Made by a program: the position numbers and the translations under genes. From contig NZ_CP047895.1 of assembly GCF_009913435.1 (NCBI RefSeq), forward strand, positions 1,310,501-1,374,500: 64,000 bases of DNA, in the 5' to 3' direction. Origin of the DNA: Sphingomonas changnyeongensis (GTDB lineage Bacteria; Pseudomonadota; Alphaproteobacteria; Sphingomonadales; Sphingomonadaceae). Under the pieces are notes generated by a model. That model was not told the origin of the DNA, searched no databases, and was given only the letters and a program-made list of their open reading frames with translations. The first letter of the stretch is position 1. Every line of letters starts with the position of its first letter. Positions 1-9,110 of the stretch are shown one piece after another.

Positions 1-1352
1 TGAGCGCATAGAGACTGCCAGGTGGAGCTCTGGGTGTTTTGGATGTTGGGTGCAGCGAGCATGGCCGCAGTTTTCTGATCCACTGTATAGTGACTATCGT
101 CTAATAGCGAGGAGGCATGGATATCCCAGTCTAGGAATCTTTCGCGAAGAGAAGTTAACCACTCAAACAGGCCAGCTTCACCCGTGTTTATTTCTTGACC
201 TCCGCCGATAAGGCAGATGATCGTGCACCATCCTTGGTTTCGATTCATAACGCTAATCAGAAATTCGGGCTCTGACATTGTGAAGCCAAGATAGCCACGC
301 TTCGTCTGCATGAACTTAGAAGTCTGTTCCTTTGTCCAGGCGCGCTGGGCTTCGTCGAACACTACGACTTTCTCGAACGGCGGTTCATCCCGCTCTAGGT
401 AGTAATCACGGAAATGATGAATATTCTGGATAAATCGCTTTACCGCGCGATTTGCATCGGATTTTTTCACTCCATCGCGTGCAGCCTGATCTCGGGCTAG
501 GGCTTCGCGTAGAACGTCAACGAGTGGGCCGTTACCTGATAGGAAAACAGCGTGTTCATCCTGATGTCCTTGAGCGCGTTTTGCTGCAATGTTTAGACCT
601 GCAAGCGTCTTTCCCGCTCCCGGAACGCCAGTAATAAAGCAGATGGACTTACGACCTTTCTTTTTTGCGTGATCGATGATGTTGGCGACTTTTTCTGAAG
701 TGCTATTTAAGTTTTTTGCTCCGGCATCTGATCGAGAAATGTCTTCAACGCTATGGTTCCTGTACAGGGATTCGGCAGCTTCAATGATTGTTGGTGTTGG
801 TCTGTAGCCTGAGGTGCGCCACCCCATGACGTCTATCAAATGAGCAGTATGCTCTTGCAAGGCAAGATCGAGAACCTGACGTATTCCGCAACGGCCGGTG
901 AGAACCGGCGAGGCTACGCGATCCTCGGCCCACTCAAAACGGGATATTTCGTGATTGAGCGCCTCCGTTGCGCACAGCACCGGCACGATTGGTAAAGTGT
1001 GACTACCTAAGTGGAAGTTTTTGAGATCGAGCGCATAGTCATGTACCTGATCGATAGCGCAGCTATCGAACGTGGCTGAGCCGACTTTGAACTCGATTAC
1101 AAACACCATGCCACCAACCAACATGACCACGTCAGCGCGCTTACCCATGCGGGGGATCGAAAATTCGAAAAAGATATGCCCATCTAGCAGGCCGTTGAGC
1201 TCGCCCCTGAGGAGCTCGATCTGAGCAAGCCAAGCATTGCGTTGCTGGTGTTCCAACGCATGGTGATGCGCCTGCGTTAGCTCACCTAGGATCTCGGTCG
1301 TCGACTTGTTAAGAAAATCACTGATCGATGAGGAGAAATAGGCGTCGTTCAT
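1..1352 (-). CDS. PD-(D/E)XK-like nuclease + DUF2075 P-loop ATPase (3' end beyond window)
   Basis: I read 450 codons from an ATG at 1352 to the left edge, with no stop, so the C-terminus is missing. The N-terminal part looks like a PD-(D/E)XK nuclease fold: Asp74 in RADVV, then Glu87-x-Lys89 in VIEFKV. The second half is a P-loop ATPase of the DUF2075 type: Walker A GVPGAGKT at 242-249, Walker B VVVFDEAQRAW at 329-339, and the family-typical GGGQEINTGEAGL near 383-395. DUF2075 proteins are helicase-like ATPases found mostly in mobile and defence contexts. Base composition is clearly lower in GC than every downstream gene. The frame stays open upstream of 1352, so a longer start is possible. 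A role in phage or plasmid defence is inference. Confidence 0.8.
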   Translation of the reverse strand, partial: MNDAYFSSSISDFLNKSTTEILGELTQAHHHALEHQQRNAWLAQIELLRGELNGLLDGHIFFEFSIPRMGKRADVVMLVGGMVFVIEFKVGSATFDSCAIDQVHDYALDLKNFHLGSHTLPIVPVLCATEALNHEISRFEWAEDRVASPVLTGRCGIRQVLDLALQEHTAHLIDVMGWRTSGYRPTPTIIEAAESLYRNHSVEDISRSDAGAKNLNSTSEKVANIIDHAKKKGRKSICFITGVPGAGKTLAGLNIAAKRAQGHQDEHAVFLSGNGPLVDVLREALARDQAARDGVKKSDANRAVKRFIQNIHHFRDYYLERDEPPFEKVVVFDEAQRAWTKEQTSKFMQTKRGYLGFTMSEPEFLISVMNRNQGWCTIICLIGGGQEINTGEAGLFEWLTSLRERFLDWDIHASSLLDDSHYTVDQKTAAMLAAPNIQNTQSSTWQSLCA

Positions 1353-1526
1353 ATGCGTGTATTGGCTTGCTTGAAGCCCATGCGCAATGACGAGAGACAG
1401 CGTATTTCTAATCAGGCCGCTTGCCCGTGCCTGCTCCCGGGGAAGTCTGGCCGCCTTTATCTGATGTGCTTCCGGTTAGGGCGAGCGTCCTGGCCTCTGC
1501 TTGGCGCCTTGTCACGCCTCGTGTGA
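1353..1526. other. intergenic border between accessory gene and tRNA-Thr
   Basis: No gene is supported here. Composition moves from the AT-richer accessory DNA on the left to the GC-rich chromosome on the right. The stretch lies directly beyond the 3' end of tRNA-Thr, where a site-specific attachment site would be expected, but the second repeat copy needed to prove it would lie outside the window. Confidence 0.4.
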
Positions 1527-1602
1527 TGGTGCCGGGTGTCGGACTCGAACCGACGACCTACCGCTTACAAGGCGGTTGCTCTACCAGCTGAGCTAACCCG
1601 GC
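1527..1602 (-). tRNA. tRNA-Thr (anticodon TGT)
   Basis: The minus strand folds as a complete 76-nt cloverleaf with an encoded CCA end. The acceptor arms GCCGGGT and ACCCGGC pair, the D arm contains AGCTCAGCTGGTAGAGC, the anticodon loop is CTTGTAA (anticodon TGT), and the T arm contains GGTTCGAGTCC. Its 3' end points toward the AT-richer DNA on the left, the usual geometry for an island integrated at a tRNA. Confidence 0.97.
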
Positions 1603-1652
1603 CCGGGCATGGTGGCTGTGCGCGCCACGCGTCACATCCCACGCTCCATGCG

Positions 1653-2551
1653 TCAGCGCACGCCGAACGTCCAGCCTTCGGTGTGCCTGACCGGCTCCAG
1701 CCCCGGCGGATGCCACAGACCGGCGTCGGCCGCCACCCTGCGCAGCCAGGCGGCGGTCAGCATCGCGTCGGTCGCATGGTCGGTATAGCGCGGCAGCGCG
1801 ACATGCGCCGCGCTGTCCAGCCGTGCCAGCGCCGCATCCAGCCCGGCGGCGTCGCGCACCTTGCTGCGCCCGGCGGGCAGGCCGGCGGCGCGGGCGGCAA
1901 GGCTGGTATAGATCTCGACGATCACCGGCCCCGCGTCCGGCAGCGGATCGAACGGCCAGACAGGGATGCGCCCGCCCAGCCGGTGGAGCAGCCGCATGCC
2001 GGTGAGGCTGGATTTGCCGACCTGCGCCGCGCCGACCAGGTTGAAGCAGCTGGCCGGGGCCAGTGCCAGGCCGCGCTGGCGTTCCTCGACATGGCGCAGC
2101 CGCCCGCGCCCGGCGCTGCCGAACCGGTCGCCCAGCGGGCGGCCCTGACGGCGGAAATAGCGGCTGGCCTCGGCATGATCGACAAAGCGGTTGGCGGCCA
2201 GATGCGGCTCGTCGCCCGCTAGCCGGTCGACCAGCGCCCAGAGCGCGCGGGCATCGGCCGGGCTGTCGGCCCAGCCGGGAAAATAGGCCCCCAGATCGGC
2301 AAAGGGAAAGGCGGGGGACAGATCCAGCCCGATCAGCATCGGGGTGCCTGCATCGGCATGGCCGAGCAGCCAGTCGAGAATCGCCGCGCGCGTCCAGCCG
2401 TCCGCCGGGGCGATCAGCGCCGGTGCGTCCTGGCCGGCCCGTGCATGGGCGACGGCCAGCCCAGGCGGCCGGGCGACCGCCGCCCCGACCAGTCGATGCA
2501 CACGAAATCGCGGAACCGGTCCGGGCCGGGGGCTGGCCCGTCAGCCGCCAT
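1653..2551 (-). CDS. hypothetical protein, RNase H-like start (one-base break near 2483)
   Basis: From the ATG at 2551 the reading starts MAADGPAPGPDRF and reaches FVCIDWSG, then leaves frame at the C run 2483-2486. Adding one base restores SGAAVARPPG and a 299-residue protein ending at 1653. The early IDWSG and later LIGLDLSP resemble the acidic strands of RNase H-like folds, as in DUF429-type predicted nucleases, but I do not recognise the family firmly and assign no function. The start overlaps the stop of the upstream serine hydrolase by 11 bases (ATG...TGA), which supports both this start and translational coupling. An internal ATG at 2501 would give a truncated protein that lacks the conserved beginning. 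Confidence 0.65.
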
Positions 2552-4027
2552 CGCCGGCCAGCGCGCCGAGCACATCGGCGGTGAAACGGGCAATGTCGAA
2601 GCCGCGCCCGGCCGGATCCTCGCCGCGCCGCACCAGCACCAGCCCGCGTGCCGGCACGACCATCACATATTGGCCGCGATTGCCCTGTGCGGCGAAGCTG
2701 CCGGCGGGCAGGCCCTGTTGCGCGCCGAACAGCCACAATGTCGCGCCATAGCCGGGGCCGCTGTCGGGCTGCGGGCCGGACGGGGCGGTCATCCGCGCTA
2801 TCCAGCCGGCGGGCAGCAGGTTTTTGCCCTGCCAGACGCCATCGGCGCGCCACAGCTCGCCCAGCCGGGCAAGGTCGCGCGCGGTCGACCAGACCTGCGA
2901 GGACAGGATGAGATTGCCCTGCCAGTCCGCCCCAGCGTCGTGTGCCGAAGGCCGAGCGGGCCGAGCAGCCGCGCCGCGGCGAACTGCGCGACATCGCCGT
3001 CGCCCAGTCTTGCCCGCAGCGCGCGGATGGCGAGCAGAATGTCGTTATTGGCATAGCGGAAGCGCGTGCCCGGCTGCGCGCCCAGCGGCCAGAACGGGGC
3101 CTGTTCGGTGACGCTGGTGCCGCCGAAATAGATCGCATCGGTGCGGTTGCCGGCGCTGTCGCTGGTCAGCCCGGAGGCCATGCGCAGCAGCTGATCGAGC
3201 GTGATCGCCGCGCGCGGATCGCCGGGGCTGCGCCATTCGGGCACCGGTGCGGGTGCCGCCGGATCGAGCAGCCCGTCGCCCGCCGCGATGCCGGCCAGCG
3301 TCCCGGCGATGCTCTTGGCGACCGACCAGGTGCGGTTGGGGGTGAACGGGCCGAAGCCGGGCGCATAGGCTTCGCCGATGATCCGCCCGTCCCGCACGAC
3401 GACCAGCCCGGTCGTGACCCCGCCATAGCCGCCGGTGAGCGCCGCATCGATCCGGGCGGACAGCGCCGGGCCGGGCCGGGGGGCGATGCCGGCATCGCCC
3501 AGCGGCCAGGGGCGCGGATCGGCGGGAACGGCATGAAGCGGCGGGGTTGCGATCTGGGTTGGGGTTGGGGCGGGCGGCGCCGCCTGGCCGATCGGGGCGA
3601 GCGTGCAGCCGGTCAGCGGCCGCCACTGCGCGAAACGCGGCGGCAGCCCGGCATCGAACGGCACCGCGACCAGCCGGGCCGCCCGGTCGATCTGCGCCGG
3701 CAGCGCCGATGCCAGCGCCTGATATTCGGGATAGATGCCCTGCATCTCGGTCGCCGCCACCTGTTCGGGGGTGCGCCCGGCCGACAGCACGCCCTCGCAC
3801 AGGGTGAGCGCCGTATAGCCGGCGGCGATCGCCCGCTGATGGATGGTCAGCGCCGGGCCGGGCTGCCCCGCCGGCGCTGCGGCAGGCCGATCGGGGGGCA
3901 GCGCCTGAGCGGCGGCAAGCGATGCCCACAGGCTTATCCCCAGGCCTGTGCCCACAATGCTCCCCATTTTCATCCCCAGCTCTGTCCCCGACTTGGCCCC
4001 CAGCCTTGTCCCCGGTTCAATCCTCAT
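2541..4027 (-). CDS. class C beta-lactamase-like serine hydrolase (one-base break near 2930)
   Basis: A beta-lactamase-family (penicillin-binding-protein-like) serine hydrolase. Catalytic motifs visible are SVAK (Ser-x-x-Lys) in RTWSVAKSIAGT and YAN in FRYANND. The frame breaks at the C run 2930-2933; one added base joins HTTLG to ADWQGNLILSSQVWS and continues to GNRGQYVMVVPARGLVLVRR and the stop at 2541, giving 495 residues. I chose the ATG at 4027 because it overlaps the rarA stop by 11 bases (ATGAGGATTGA), mirroring the downstream overlap. A hydrophobic stretch with AAAQ near residue 43 looks like a signal peptide, so it probably acts in the periplasm. The substrate is unknown; many such proteins are esterases or peptidases rather than antibiotic resistance enzymes. 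Confidence 0.8.
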
Positions 4028-4074
4028 CCCTGTGCCCCTGACTGTCCGCCCGTTTATCCGCAGATTTATCCACA
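3934..4074. other. cluster of DnaA-box-like 9-mers inside coding DNA
   Basis: Within the rarA/serine hydrolase junction there is a perfect DnaA-box consensus TTATCCACA at 4066-4074, with one-mismatch forms TTATCCGCA near 4054 and TTATCCCCA at 3934-3942. The intervening DNA is a degenerate series of CCCC-and-TGT words. No dnaA, dnaN or AT-rich unwinding element is adjacent, so this is a noted motif cluster, not an origin. Confidence 0.3.
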
Positions 4075-5462
4075 GCCGGGTCACGGTCGCGCCTCATCCC
4101 GTCCCAATAGGCCAGCCGTTCGGCGATCCGCGCTTCAAAGCCGCGCGCCACCGGCCGGTAATAGGTCTGGGCGGCCATCCCCTCGGGCCAGTAATCGGCC
4201 CCGGAAAACCCGTCCTTGCTGTCATGGTCATAGGCATAGCCATGGCCATAGCCGATGTCCTTCATCAGCCGGGTCGGCGCGTTCAGGATATGGGCGGGCG
4301 GCATCAGCGATCCGGTGTCGCGGGCGCTTTTCCATGCCGCCTTCTGCGCCTTGTAGGCGGCGTTGGATTTGGGCGCGGTGGCGAGATAGAGACAGGCCTG
4401 CACGATCGCCAGCTCGCCCTCCGGGCTGCCCAGAAAGGCGTAAGCGTCGCGCGCCGCCATGCACTGGACCAGCGCCTGCGGGTCCGCGAGGCCGATATCC
4501 TCGCTGGCAAAACGCGTCAGCCGGCGCAGCACGTAAAGCGGCTCCTCGCCCGCGACCAGCATCCGCGCCAGATAATAAAGCGCCGCCTGCGGGTCCGAGC
4601 CGCGCAGCGATTTGTGCAGCGCGGAGATGAGATTGTAATGTCCCTCGCGGTCCTTGTCGTAGACGGCGACGCGGCGGTGGAGCAGCGCCGACAGCCCGGC
4701 CGGATCGAGCGGCGCGGGCAGGTCGAGCGAAAACAGCGTTTCCGCCTGATTGAGCAGGAAGCGGCCATCGCCGTCTGCGCTGGCAACCAGCGCCGCCCGC
4801 GCCTCGGCATCGAGCGGCAATGGCCGGCCCGCCGCCGTCTCCGCCCGCGCGAGCAGCTGTTCGAGCGCCGCCGCGTCCAGCCGGTGCAGGATCAGCACCT
4901 GCGCGCGCGACAGCAGCGCGGCATTGAGTTCGAACGACGGATTTTCGGTGGTCGCGCCGACCAGAATGACGGTGCCGTCCTCGACAAAGGGCAGAAAACC
5001 GTCCTGCTGCGCGCGGTTGAAGCGGTGGATTTCGTCCACGAACAGCAAGGTGCGCTGCCCCATGCGCTTGTGCTCGCGCGCCTCGGCAAAGGCCTTTTTC
5101 AGGTCAGCAACGCCCGAAAACACCGCCGAGATCGCTGCAAAGCGCAGCCCGACCGCATCGGCCAGCAGGCGGGCGATGCTGGTCTTGCCGGTGCCGGGCG
5201 GTCCCCACAGGATCATCGAGGCGAGCCGCCCCGCCGCGACCATCCGGCCGATCGCGCCCTCCGGCCCGGTCAGATGATCCTGGCCGACGACATCGCCGAG
5301 CGCGCGCGGGCGCAGCCGGTCGGCAAGCGGCCCGCCTGTTTCTGTCCCGCCTGTTCCAACGCCGCCGGCCATGTCCCGGCCCGCCGCGCCGCCATTGTCG
5401 GCGGTGACGGGGCCGAACAGATCGCCCGGTTGGGGGGCAGGGCGTGGGGGCGGATCGGACAT
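4017..5462 (-). CDS. rarA: replication-associated recombination protein A (AAA+ ATPase)
   Basis: RarA/MgsA, a clamp-loader-like AAA+ ATPase acting at stalled replication forks. Of 481 residues, the Walker A GPPGTGKT is at 87-94 and the Walker B FVDEIHRF at about 141-148, followed by sensor 1 ATTENPSF. The C-terminal half carries the family signature around EDIGLADPQAL and the tetramerisation region ending in YWPEGM. An N-terminal extension of about 45 residues, rich in Gly and Pro, precedes the conserved LADRLRP. The last residues are Asp/Lys/Arg-rich. It is the first gene of a three-gene minus-strand set in which each start overlaps the previous stop. Confidence 0.95.
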   Translation of the reverse strand: MSDPPPRPAPQPGDLFGPVTADNGGAAGRDMAGGVGTGGTETGGPLADRLRPRALGDVVGQDHLTGPEGAIGRMVAAGRLASMILWGPPGTGKTSIARLLADAVGLRFAAISAVFSGVADLKKAFAEAREHKRMGQRTLLFVDEIHRFNRAQQDGFLPFVEDGTVILVGATTENPSFELNAALLSRAQVLILHRLDAAALEQLLARAETAAGRPLPLDAEARAALVASADGDGRFLLNQAETLFSLDLPAPLDPAGLSALLHRRVAVYDKDREGHYNLISALHKSLRGSDPQAALYYLARMLVAGEEPLYVLRRLTRFASEDIGLADPQALVQCMAARDAYAFLGSPEGELAIVQACLYLATAPKSNAAYKAQKAAWKSARDTGSLMPPAHILNAPTRLMKDIGYGHGYAYDHDSKDGFSGADYWPEGMAAQTYYRPVARGFEARIAERLAYWDGMRRDRDPAVDKSADKRADSQGHRDED

Positions 5463-5670
5463 GGCGGGGGACGCTGCTTAAGGGCGGTGCAAAAACCGGG
5501 ATGACGGGCCAGCAAGACCGGATGCGCCCCGGCCGGTCAAGTGCGGCCGGCATGGCCCGCACGCCCGGCGCGCTTGCGTCCTTGCCTCTGGCGGCGCGGC
5601 GCACTAAAAAGGAGGATGCATGGTCGGCCGCTCCGTGAAGGGGCGGCCCTATTTGTTTCCGGAGGTTTCC

Positions 5671-6351
5671 TTGGCTCAGCCGCTGATGCCGCACGCGACC
5701 GCTTCCTGGCTGGTCGAGAATACGGCGCTCACATTCCAGCAGATCGCTGATTTCTGCGGGCTGCACATCCTTGAGGTGCAGGCGATTGCCGACGACACCG
5801 CCGGCACGCGCCTGACCGGGCGCGACCCGGTGCGCGCCCATGAGCTGACGATGGACGAGATCGAGCGCGGCCAGGCCAATCCCGATTACCGGCTGCGCAT
5901 CCAGAAGGGGCCGGAACAGGTCCGCCGCACCAAGGGGCCGCGCTACACCCCGGTGTCGAAGCGCCAGGACAAGCCCGACGGCATCGCCTGGATCATCCGC
6001 AACCATCCCGAAGTGTCGGACGGCGCGATTTCCAAGCTGATCGGCACCACGCGCACCACGATCGCGGCGATTCGCGACCGCACGCACTGGAACATCGCCA
6101 ACATCACGCCCAAGGATCCGGTCACGCTCGGCCTGTGTTCGCAGCGCGAGCTGGACGCGATCGTCGCCAAGGCGGCGAAGGCGGCGGGGATCGAGGCACC
6201 GACCGACCAGCGCCTGGCCGGCGACCGCGAGGCGCTGATCGAACAGCTGCGCGCCGAGCGTGAGCGCGCCGCCCGCGAGGCCGAGGCGGCCGCGCGCGGC
6301 GAACTGGACACCGCCGACCGGCCGGCGTTCGAGGATCCGTTCCGCCGCTGA
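5671..6351 (+). CDS. trcR: cell-cycle transcriptional regulator TrcR (DUF1013)
   Basis: Matches the alphaproteobacterial DUF1013/TrcR family, small DNA-binding regulators studied in Caulobacter. Recognisable blocks are LMPHATASWLVENTALTFQQ, IADFCGLHILEVQAIAD, RRTKGPRYTPVSKRQDKPD and ISKLIGTTRTTIAAIRDRTH, the last being helix-turn-helix-like. The C-terminus is a charged Glu/Arg/Ala helix. I chose the TTG at 5671, preceded by GGAGG at 5661-5665, because family members begin with a residue or two before QPLMPHAT. An upstream in-frame ATG at 5620 also has a strong ribosome site (AAGGAGG) and would add 17 residues. The gene is diverged from rarA. Confidence 0.9.
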   Translation: MAQPLMPHATASWLVENTALTFQQIADFCGLHILEVQAIADDTAGTRLTGRDPVRAHELTMDEIERGQANPDYRLRIQKGPEQVRRTKGPRYTPVSKRQDKPDGIAWIIRNHPEVSDGAISKLIGTTRTTIAAIRDRTHWNIANITPKDPVTLGLCSQRELDAIVAKAAKAAGIEAPTDQRLAGDREALIEQLRAERERAAREAEAAARGELDTADRPAFEDPFRR

Positions 6352-6413
6352 TCCGATGGGCGGGGGCATCCGTCCATCTCGACAAGCAAGGCCGCGGGCG
6401 GGATAGGGGACGC

Positions 6414-7552
6414 ATGACCTTGCCCCGCCCGCCCGCCGACCCGCATCCGCTGCCGCCGCATCCACCGCTCCCGTCGCCCGTGAAGCGGGCGTTCCGCCGC
6501 TGGCCGACCATCACCCCCGGCGCGGCACGGCGCGCGGGCTTGATTATCCGTTCGGCGACCGCGCCCCCGCGCCCGGCGAGATCATCGATCTCGGCCAGGG
6601 TGTGTCATGGATTCGCCTGCCGCTGGGCGGGCCGCTGGGTCACATCAATGTCTGGGCGGTCGAGGAGGCCGACGGGCTGGCCCTGATCGACACCGGCGTG
6701 CCGACCGATGCCTGCAAACAGGCATGGCGCGACGTGCTGGCCGGGCCGCTGGGCGGCCGGCCGGTCAGCCGGGTGATCTGCACCCATATGCATCCCGACC
6801 ATATCGGCCTTGCCGGCTGGCTGTGTACCAAGTTCGGGACAAGCCTGTGGATGACGCGGGGGGAATATCTGACCGCGCGGCTGCTGTGCGCCGATGCGCG
6901 GCCCGCGCCGCCGGCTGAGGCGGTCGCGACCTGGCGCGGCGCGGGCTGGACCGAGGCGCAGATCGCCGCCGCCACCGCGCGCGGCTGGGGCAGCTTTGCC
7001 CGTTCGGTCCACCGCATGCCCGAAGGGTTTGTGCGGGTGAAGGCCGGCGACGATCTGGGCGGCGGCTGGCGCGCGGTGATCGGCAGCGGCCACAGCCCCG
7101 AACATCTGTGCCTTGTCGACGAGGTGCGCGGCATGATGATCGCCGGCGATCAGGTGCTGCCGCGCATCAGCTCGATCGTCGCGATCTCGATCCTCGAGCC
7201 GGAGGCCGATCCGCTGGGCGAATGGCTGGCCTCGATCGCGCGGCTGCGCGCCGAACTGCCGGGCGACCTGCTGGTGCTGCCCGCGCATGGCGCGGTGTTC
7301 ACCGGCCTCCATGCCCGGCTCGATGCGCTCGCCGACGGGCATCTGCGCACGCTCGACCGGCTGCATGCCCGGCTGGTTGAACGCCCGCTGCGCGCGGTCG
7401 ATTGTTTCGGGGTGATGTTCAAGCGCGCGATCGACGACAAATTGCTCGGCATGGCGACCGGCGAGACGCTTGCCCATCTCCAGCATCTCGAACAGGCCGG
7501 GCGCGCGGTGCGTGAGCCGGTTGACGGCGTCTGGTGGTGGCGGGCCTGCTGA
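6414..7552 (+). CDS. MBL-fold metallo-hydrolase (probable one-base break near 6478)
   Basis: A metallo-beta-lactamase-fold hydrolase. The metal motif HMHPDH sits in VICTHMHPDHIG, with later ligands in GSGHSPEH, MIAGDQVLPR and VLPAHG. The C-terminal domain ends in DGVWWWRAC. The conserved part is open from 6602, but family-like sequence (GLDYPFGDRAPAPGEIIDLG) continues upstream in the same frame to about 6480, where it meets the frame of the ATG at 6414. One extra base in the C run 6477-6479 joins them and gives 379 residues. AGGGG stands five bases before the ATG at 6414. The substrate cannot be told. It follows trcR on the same strand and converges with copB with 9 bases between. Confidence 0.85.
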
Positions 7553-7561
7553 GCGCGACCG

Positions 7562-8487
7562 TCAGAACCAGCTGCGCAGGCCGATGACGACGCTCGTTTC
7601 GGTGCCGCCTTCGCCCGCCGCGCGGGCGAAGCGGCCGAAGCGCCGCCCGAACGAGACGCCCAGATAGGGGGCGAACTCGCGCGCGATCTCGTAACGCAGC
7701 CTCAGGTCGAACTCGCCGTCCGACAGGCCGGCGGCGATCCCGCGTTCGGGAATGGCGGCGGCGGCAAGGTTCAGCTCCACGCGTGGCTGCAGCACCAGCC
7801 GCTGGGTCAGCCGCTGGTCATAGCTGGCGGCGAACCGGCCGGTCAGCTCCCCCTTGGTCGACAGAAAGCCGAGCGCTTCGATTTCGAACCAATATGGCGC
7901 AAGGCCTTCCACGCCGAACACCGCATGGGTGCGCGACGGATCGGGGCGGACATCGTGGCGCAGCCCGGCCTGAAGGTTGAAATAAGGACCGATGGCGCGC
8001 GAATAAACGGCCTGCAGTTCCACCTGTTCGGCGGCGCGGCCCAGATCGCCCTCGCCCTCGAAGCGGACGAGCAGGCGGTTGATGTCGCCGCCGAACCAGC
8101 CCTCGCCCTCGATCCGCCAGCCGTCGCGGCCGCCGCGCAGCTGCAGCTCGGCAATGTCGAACATCAGCTGGGAATAGGACATGCCGCCATGTTCGTGCCT
8201 GAGCATCGCGCGCGACGCACGCATCGCCTCCGCCCCCAGATGCGGTCGGCATAATCGGGGGTGGCGGGCGGCGGCGCGGGCTGGCGGGGCGGGGCGGCGG
8301 CGGGCGGTGCCGGCGTGCAATGGCCCATCGCCGCGTGTTCGGGCGGGCAGGGCGGCGGAGCGGGGGCCTGTGCTGCCGGCGTGCAATGGCCCATGGCGGC
8401 ATGTTCGGGCGGGCAGGCCGCCGCCGGCTGTGGCTGCGGCTGCGGCTGGGCGGCGGCGGCCAGAACGGTCAGGATCAGCGCGGGCAT
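7562..8487 (-). CDS. copB: copper resistance protein B, outer membrane (one-base break near 8233)
   Basis: CopB/PcoB, a copper-binding outer membrane beta-barrel that works with CopA in periplasmic copper tolerance. The start ATG at 8487 shares one base with the copA stop (TGATG). A signal peptide MPALILTVLAAAAQ is followed by two identical metal-binding motifs CPPEHAAMGHC at residues 25-35 and 47-57 separated by Pro/Ala linkers. The C run 8233-8237 breaks the frame; one extra base restores DYADRIWGAEAMRASRAML and the barrel, which ends in the terminal aromatic signature GLRSWF. The restored length is 308 residues. Internal starts would lose the signal peptide. Confidence 0.9.
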
Positions 8488-9110
8488 CAGGCGGCGCGAT
8501 CGGAATCGGGGCGCACCGAGACGATCTGCATCATGCCGGCATGCATGTGGTAGAGCAGATGGCAGTGAAACGCCCAGTCGCCCACGGCATCGGCGGTCAG
8601 ATCGAAACTCAGCTTGCCGCCCGGCTGCACCTGCACGGTGTGCTTGCGCGGCGCATGGTCGCCATGCCCGGTCACCAGCTCGAAATAATGGCCGTGGAGA
8701 TGGATGGGGTGGCCCATCATCGTGTCGTTGACCAGCGTCACGCGCACCCGTTCGCCGGCGCGGAAGGTGATCGGGGCCTTGACCTCGGACAGCTTCTCGC
8801 CGTCGAACGCCCACATATAGCGTTCCATGTTGCCGGTCAGATGGATCTCGATCTCGCGCGCGGGCGGGCGCGGATCGGGGTTGCGGGTGGCGGACACCAG
8901 ATCGCGATAGGTGAGCACCCGGTGGCCGACATCCGCCAGCCCCTGGCCCGGCTCGCCGGTGCGGTCGACCGGCATGGGCGAGATGGACTGGACGGTCGGC
9001 GTGCGGCGCACCGTCGGCGGCGCGAGGCTGAAATCGCGCATGCCATGGTCCATCGGGGCTGCCGGCGCGGCGGGGCTGCAATGGCCCATCGCCGCATGTT
9101 CGGGCGGGCA
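8317..9110 (-). repeat. 33-bp coding repeat for a Cys/His/Met metal motif (three copies in copB and copA)
   Basis: Near-identical 33-bp units lie at 8317-8349, 8383-8415 (both in copB) and 9078-9110 (in copA). Each encodes CPPEHAAMGHC. The copies share nearly all bases, so the motif appears to have spread by local duplication or conversion between the two neighbouring genes. Confidence 0.85.

Noticed and set aside
2541-2792. A separate short gene
   Set aside because: It is the C-terminal end of the serine hydrolase displaced by the one-base break near 2930.
3934-4074. Chromosome origin
   Set aside because: Boxes lie in coding DNA, with no AT-rich unwinding region and no dnaA, hemE or parAB genes nearby.
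2942-4630. A 562-codon open frame on the plus strand
   Set aside because: It is antisense to the serine hydrolase and rarA, which have clear family motifs; high GC keeps such shadow frames open.
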